DNA from: Bacteroidota bacterium
GTDB taxonomy: Bacteria; Bacteroidota; Ignavibacteria; UBA10030; UBA8401
Assembly (NCBI GenBank): GCA_030824295.1
Contig: JAVBYA010000467.1
Span: 1 to 10,140 of the forward strand
Reading direction: 5' to 3'
DNA length: 10,140 nucleotides
The notes under the pieces are model-generated. The model was given only the letters and a program-made list of their open reading frames with translations. It had not been told where the DNA came from and did no database searches. Position 1 is the stretch's first letter, and every line of letters starts with the position of its first letter. A program made the translations under genes and the position numbers. Positions 6,592-10,140 of this stretch are shown one piece after another.

Positions 6592-8301
6592 ATGCTGAAA
6601 ACCCTCCTCATCAAGAACTACGCCCTCATCGAAGAGATCTCCGTGGAGTTCTCTTCCGGGCTCACGATCATCACCGGTGAGACCGGTGCTGGTAAATCCA
6701 TCCTTATCGACGCGCTCGGACTGCTGCTGGGGGACCGCGCCAGTTCCGAGATGGTCCGGACCGGCACGGACAAAGCCATCGTAGAAGGACTCTTCGACAT
6801 CCGGACGAATCCGCGCGTTGCAGACCTGCTTCGTGCCAGCGAGAACGATCCTGCAGACGAACTCATCATCCGCCGCGAACTGACCTCCAAAGGACAGAGC
6901 CGCTGCTTCGTCAACGATTCCCCCGTCTCCGTCGGATTGCTGAAGGAGATCGGCGAAGCATTGGTCGATCTGCACGGACAGCACGAACACCAATCGCTGC
7001 TCCGTCCGGAAACCCATATCGAATTCCTGGATTCGTTCGGCGGATACGAGAAGGAGATCGCTGCATACCGGGACCAATACCGCTTACTGGCGGAACTGAC
7101 AGGGAAGAAAAAGGAGCTGCAGGATCAGGAGCAGCAGTTGAAAGCGAAGAAGTCGCTGTACGAATTCCAGATCAAAGAGATCGATGCGGTGAATCCGCAG
7201 AGCGGTGAAGAGGATGCGCTAGAATCAGAACTGAAGATATTAGAGAACACCGAAAGACTCTCCGAACTGACGAACGGCATCCATCAGCTGCTGTATGAGG
7301 CGGAATCCTCCGTGCGGGACAATCTGGTGAAAGCGCGCAGGATGGTGGAGCAGCTGGCGGAGATCGACGGCTCGTTCGCGGAATCATTGAACGAAGCGCG
7401 TTCAGCAGAAGTGATCGTGGACGAACTCTCCAAGCAGGTGCAGAGCTATGCATCGCGCATCGAGTTCAATCCCGACCGTCTCGAAATGATCCGTCAACGG
7501 CTCGGTGCACTCGCACTGCTCAAGAAGAAATACGGCGGCACCATCGACCTGCTCATCGAATTCCGTTTGCGGATCGGTGAGGAATTCAAGTTCGCCGAGA
7601 ACTTCGAAGGTGAGATCGCAAAGCTCGAGAAGCAGATCGAGTCCGTGCGCAAGGAATGCGGCGGTTCCGCATCCGCTATCACTGCGAAGCGGAAAGAAAC
7701 ATCCAAAAAATTAGAAAAGGCGATCCTGACCGCGCTTGCCGACCTCGGTATTCCGAAAGCGGTCTTCAGTACCATGATCCAGCAGCGGACCGTGGATGCA
7801 GCGTCGCATGTTCTGGCCGTCCGCATCGGCAATCAATTGGTCGAAGCAGCTCCTTCGGGCGTTGACCATGTGGAGTTCTTCATCTCCACCAACGTCGGCG
7901 AGGACCCGAAACCGCTCGTCAAAGTCGCTTCCGGCGGCGAGGTCTCCCGCATCATGCTGGCGCTCAAGGGTGCGCTGGCACAGTCGGACAAGACGCCGCT
8001 GCTCATCTTCGACGAGATCGATACCGGCGTGAGCGGACGGATCGGACAGGCGGTCGGGCTCAGCCTGAAGAAACTTGCCGCGCACCACCAGGTCATCTCC
8101 ATCACCCATCTGCCGCAGATCGCCGGACTGGCGGACACGCATTTCGCTGTGGAAAAGAGCGAAGCGAACAAGAAGACCAGCACCCGGCTGCGGAAACTCT
8201 CCACCGACGAACGCGTCCGCGAAGTGGCCAAACTGATGAGCGGATCCGAAGTGACCGAAGCGGGATTGAAGAGCGCGAAGGAGCTCATGGGGATAAAGTA
8301 G
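6592..8301 (+). CDS. recN: DNA repair protein RecN (SMC-like ATPase)
   Basis: RecN is a cohesin-like ATPase that acts early in double-strand break repair with RecA. The 569 residues match the usual length. The N-terminal half-site has Walker A GETGAGKS (29-36) after MLKTLLIKNYALIEE, and a Q-loop-like DLHGQHEHQSLL. A long charged region rich in Glu, Lys and Leu (about 150-380) is the coiled coil. The C-terminal half-site has the ABC signature VASGGEVSRIMLALK (from about 445), Walker B LLIFDEIDTGVSG (470-482) and the ITHLPQIAGLADTHF switch region. There is no strong Shine-Dalgarno; GGA at 6585-6587 is the nearest purine run. A palindrome precedes the gene. The stop lies 12 bases before the S23 cassette. 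Confidence 0.97.
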   Translation: MLKTLLIKNYALIEEISVEFSSGLTIITGETGAGKSILIDALGLLLGDRASSEMVRTGTDKAIVEGLFDIRTNPRVADLLRASENDPADELIIRRELTSKGQSRCFVNDSPVSVGLLKEIGEALVDLHGQHEHQSLLRPETHIEFLDSFGGYEKEIAAYRDQYRLLAELTGKKKELQDQEQQLKAKKSLYEFQIKEIDAVNPQSGEEDALESELKILENTERLSELTNGIHQLLYEAESSVRDNLVKARRMVEQLAEIDGSFAESLNEARSAEVIVDELSKQVQSYASRIEFNPDRLEMIRQRLGALALLKKKYGGTIDLLIEFRLRIGEEFKFAENFEGEIAKLEKQIESVRKECGGSASAITAKRKETSKKLEKAILTALADLGIPKAVFSTMIQQRTVDAASHVLAVRIGNQLVEAAPSGVDHVEFFISTNVGEDPKPLVKVASGGEVSRIMLALKGALAQSDKTPLLIFDEIDTGVSGRIGQAVGLSLKKLAAHHQVISITHLPQIAGLADTHFAVEKSEANKKTSTRLRKLSTDERVREVAKLMSGSEVTEAGLKSAKELMGIK

Positions 8302-8316
8302 CAAGAAGATCCGTGA

Positions 8317-8344
8317 AGGTACTAGGCATTAGGTACTAGGTACA
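8317..8344 (+). repeat. Upstream heptamer array, 4 copies
   Basis: Four tandem 7-base units occur: AGGTACT, AGGCATT, AGGTACT, AGGTACA (8317-8323, 8324-8330, 8331-8337, 8338-8344). The consensus is AGGYAYT. It starts 15 bases after the recN stop and ends just before the ribosome site of the S23 gene (GAGGAAG at 8345-8351). It is inverted relative to the array at 8710-8744. Confidence 0.9.
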
Positions 8345-8358
8345 GAGGAAGAGAGTGA

Positions 8359-8718
8359 ATGAGGAATTTTCGTGAGTTATTGGTGTGGCAGAAAGGGATG
8401 GAGATCGCCGAGGAAGCGTACCGGATCACACAACGTCTGCCGAAAGAAGAGCGCTATAATCTGGTCTCCCAAATGAACAGAGCTGCGGTCTCGATACCTT
8501 CGAATATCGCAGAAGGCTGCAGCAGAGGATCGGATCCTGCATTCATACAGTTCCTGGAGTATGCGATCGGTTCCGTCTTCGAATTGGATACACAACTCAT
8601 TCTGATCGAGCGTTTGAAGTTGATGCCGATAGAGGAGATGAAACAGATCAGAACATTGATCGACGAAGAAGGAAAGATGCTTAATGGTCTTATCTCTTCC
8701 TTGCGACAGAGTACCTAA
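8359..8718 (+). CDS. Four-helix-bundle protein, 23S rRNA intervening-sequence (S23) family
   Basis: This 119-residue protein belongs to the S23/four-helix-bundle family (PF05635-like). Key signatures are FRELLVWQKGMEIAEEAYRI (4-23), LPKEERYNLVSQMNRAAVSIPSNIAEG (27-53), best seen as YNLVSQMNRAAVS and IPSNIAEG, and then a helix with FIQFLEYAIGSVFELDTQL. Four amphipathic helices are expected. Known members form pentamers with a basic face. They occur inside 23S rRNA intervening sequences and as single genes, and they are related to Avd, the accessory protein of diversity-generating retroelements. The molecular role of single-gene members is unknown. The ATG has a GAGGAAG site about 7 bases upstream. 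The TAA stop (8716-8718) lies inside the downstream heptamer array, so the protein's last residues are encoded by the repeat. GC is about 47 %, lower than its neighbours, which suggests separate origin. No reverse transcriptase or variable repeat is in the window. Confidence 0.93.
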   Translation: MRNFRELLVWQKGMEIAEEAYRITQRLPKEERYNLVSQMNRAAVSIPSNIAEGCSRGSDPAFIQFLEYAIGSVFELDTQLILIERLKLMPIEEMKQIRTLIDEEGKMLNGLISSLRQST

Positions 8719-8744
8719 CACCTAGTACCTAATACCTAACGCCT
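8710..8744 (-). repeat. Downstream heptamer array, 5 copies, inverted
   Basis: On the + strand the units are AGTACCT, AACACCT, AGTACCT, AATACCT, AACGCCT (8710-8716 to 8738-8744). Read on the - strand they are AGGCGTT, AGGTATT, AGGTACT, AGGTGTT, AGGTACT, the same unit as the upstream array. Variation falls in the middle YRY positions, while AGG and the final T are fixed. The S23 stop codon straddles the first and second units. The cysS ATG is 21 bases beyond the array. Confidence 0.9.
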
Positions 8745-8765
8745 TCATTATCCTTTAGACTTCCC

Positions 8766-10140
8766 ATGTCTCTCTTTCTCACAAACTCCCTCACCCGAAC
8801 CAAAGAAGAATTCAAACCGATCCATGACGGCATCGTGCGGATGTACGTCTGCGGACCGACCGTGTACGGACTTTCCCATCTCGGGCATGCCAAGAGTTAT
8901 GTTTCGTTCGATGTCGTGGTGCGGTACCTGCGCTATCTCGGTTACGCGGTCACGTATGTGCAGAACATCACGGATGTTGGGCATTTGACGGATGATGCGG
9001 ATGCCGGCGAGGACAAGATCGCGAAGCAGGCGCGGAAGGACAAGATGCATCCGATGCAGGTGGTGGAGCTGTATACGCGCGAGTACTTCGATGATATGGA
9101 TGCGATGAACGTGCTCCGTCCGGACATCTCACCGCGCGCCACGGGACACATCCCGGAGCAGATCGCCATGACGCAGCAGCTCCTGGAAAAAGGCTTCGCA
9201 TACGAGGTGAACGGGTCCGTCTACTTCGATGTGAGTAAGGATGCGGAGTACGGCAAACTCTCCGGCCGCAATGTGGACGAGGCAGAGAGCGGCACACGCG
9301 TGGATGTGAAATCCGAGAAACGTCATCCGGCCGATTTCGCGCTGTGGAAGAAAGCGGAACCGAACCACATCATGCGGTGGGATTCGCCGTGGGGTCCGGG
9401 ATTCCCCGGCTGGCACATCGAATGCTCCGCTATGTCGATGAAATACCTGGGTGAAACATTCGACATCCACGGCGGCGGGATGGACAATCAGTTCCCCCAT
9501 CACGAATGCGAGATCGCACAGAGCGAGAGCGTCACGAAGAAACCGTTCGTCAAGTACTGGATGCACAACAATCTTGTGACCGTGAACGGACAGAAGATGG
9601 GGAAATCGCTCGGCAATTTCACCACGCTGAAGGACGCGTTCGCCAAATTCGACGCAGGGATCGTCCGCTTCTTCATCCTGCAGAGCCATTACCGCAGCAC
9701 GCTGGATTACAGTGAACAAGCGGTGGAAGGGGCGGCAAAAGGACTGGAAAAACTGCGGAATACCGTCGCCCGGCTGCGCACGGAGATCGGGAAGAAACGG
9801 AGCGGGACCAGGGATTTCCGGGTATCGTTCGATGCGTTGAAAGTGAAATTCTTCGATGCCATGAACGACGATTTCAACGCACCGGCAGCGGTCGGCGTGC
9901 TGTTCGAACTGGTCCGCGAAACGAATGAACTCCTTGCGGATGCGGCGAATGCGTCGCATGAATTCCTGCTGGCGCTCGATGCGTTCTTCACGGTCGCGGC
10001 AGAGACGATCCTCGGCATCCGTCTGACTGCGGCTTCCGCTTCCACCGCAGATCTCGAATCATCCCTCATCGAACTGCTCATCACCTCCCGCGCCGAAGCG
10101 CGCAAGGCGAAACAATTCGCGCTGTCCGACAAGATCCGCG
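8766..10140 (+). CDS. cysS: Cysteinyl-tRNA synthetase, 5' part (runs off window)
   Basis: CysRS charges tRNA-Cys with cysteine. It is a class I enzyme. The frame stays open to the window end, giving 458 codons of a protein usually 460-500 long, so only the tail is missing. The N-terminus has CGPTVYGLSHLGHAKS, with zinc ligand C29 and the HIGH motif as HLGH (38-41). The other zinc ligands are C220 (ECSAM), H245 and E249 (HHECEIAQSE). The KMSKS motif is KMGKS (277-281), a common variant. The segment NITDVGHLTDDADAGEDK carries an acidic insert absent from E. coli but common in other phyla. The helical C-terminus begins near residue 320 and ends in view with ARKAKQFALSDKIR. ATG at 8766 is the only start that gives the conserved N-terminus. 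No Shine-Dalgarno is visible, and the S23 cassette ends 18 bases upstream. Confidence 0.97.
   Translation, partial: MSLFLTNSLTRTKEEFKPIHDGIVRMYVCGPTVYGLSHLGHAKSYVSFDVVVRYLRYLGYAVTYVQNITDVGHLTDDADAGEDKIAKQARKDKMHPMQVVELYTREYFDDMDAMNVLRPDISPRATGHIPEQIAMTQQLLEKGFAYEVNGSVYFDVSKDAEYGKLSGRNVDEAESGTRVDVKSEKRHPADFALWKKAEPNHIMRWDSPWGPGFPGWHIECSAMSMKYLGETFDIHGGGMDNQFPHHECEIAQSESVTKKPFVKYWMHNNLVTVNGQKMGKSLGNFTTLKDAFAKFDAGIVRFFILQSHYRSTLDYSEQAVEGAAKGLEKLRNTVARLRTEIGKKRSGTRDFRVSFDALKVKFFDAMNDDFNAPAAVGVLFELVRETNELLADAANASHEFLLALDAFFTVAAETILGIRLTAASASTADLESSLIELLITSRAEARKAKQFALSDKIR

Larger units (their letters stand above)
8314..8747 (+). mobile_element. Candidate IVS-like cassette: S23 gene between inverted heptamer arrays
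   Basis: About 434 bases between recN and cysS are bounded by imperfect inverted repeats. 8314-8341 pairs with 8720-8747 at 24 of 28 positions plus one G-T, with an unbroken 14-bp core (8328-8341 with 8720-8733) and a clean 6-bp outer end (TGAAGG/CCTTCA). The enclosed gene is 47 % GC (170 of 360 by hand count), against 55-67 % in three 60-base samples of recN and cysS. This matches the plan of intervening sequences in some 23S rRNA genes, where an S23 gene lies in the loop of a long stem. No rRNA is nearby, no transposase is encoded, and I find no target-site duplication. Mobility is inference. Confidence 0.5.

Noticed and set aside
8359..8718. Diversity-generating retroelement (S23 is related to Avd)
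   Set aside because: No reverse transcriptase, no template/variable repeat pair and no target gene are present. The protein fits the S23 group better.
8317..8744. CRISPR array
   Set aside because: The units are 7 bases, directly adjacent, with no spacers, and the two arrays are in opposite orientation around a gene.
9129..9959. Long - strand open frame across cysS (276 codons)
   Set aside because: cysS is certain on the + strand here. The antisense product shows no family motif and has the low-complexity His/Arg look of a shadow.
8766..10140. Broken cysS because its HIGH and KMSKS motifs deviate (HLGH, KMGKS)
   Set aside because: Both are known variants in working class I synthetases, all four zinc ligands are present, and the frame is open to the window edge.

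Overview
The window is a densely packed stretch of bacterial chromosome with every gene on the + strand, no gap above about 95 bases, and a base composition near 55-60 % GC in the parts I counted. I cannot name the organism. Several features point to the Bacteroidota/Chlorobiota/Ignavibacteria group: atpA-atpG is followed by ffh rather than atpD-atpC, bS16 carries a Lys/Ala-rich C-terminal tail, TrmD reads CGHYKGID where the E. coli-type enzyme reads CGRYEGID, CysS carries an acidic insert after NITD, and a futalosine-pathway-family (MqnA/MqnD) protein is present. This placement is inference.

Layout. 1-1869: the end of an F-type ATP synthase operon (atpA partial, atpG). 1942-3267: ffh, the signal recognition particle GTPase. 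3335-6545: a ribosome-assembly operon, rpsP (bS16, GTG start), khpA (KH-domain RNA chaperone), rimM (16S maturation, TTG start inside khpA), trmD (tRNA m1G37 methyltransferase), rplS (bL19), and a divergent MqnA/MqnD-family gene that overlaps rplS by 4 bases. 6592-8301: recN, an SMC-like DNA repair ATPase. 8314-8747: a small cassette holding an S23/four-helix-bundle gene between inverted arrays of a 7-base repeat. 8766 to the end: cysS (cysteinyl-tRNA synthetase), cut by the window edge.

How it fits together. Most genes serve protein synthesis: SRP targeting, small- and large-subunit proteins, 16S maturation, reading-frame maintenance through m1G37, and charging of tRNA-Cys. ffh-rpsP-khpA-rimM-trmD-rplS is a classic conserved neighbourhood. 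The parts that do not look routine are the S23 cassette (47 % GC, flanked by 4 and 5 copies of an AGGYRYT heptamer in opposite orientation that could pair into a long stem), the MqnA-like gene lacking motifs I associate with the characterised enzymes, and a perfect terminator-shaped hairpin inside the start of that gene. The S23 cassette resembles the intervening sequences found in some 23S rRNA genes, but here it sits between two protein genes. It is my best candidate for an under-described system.
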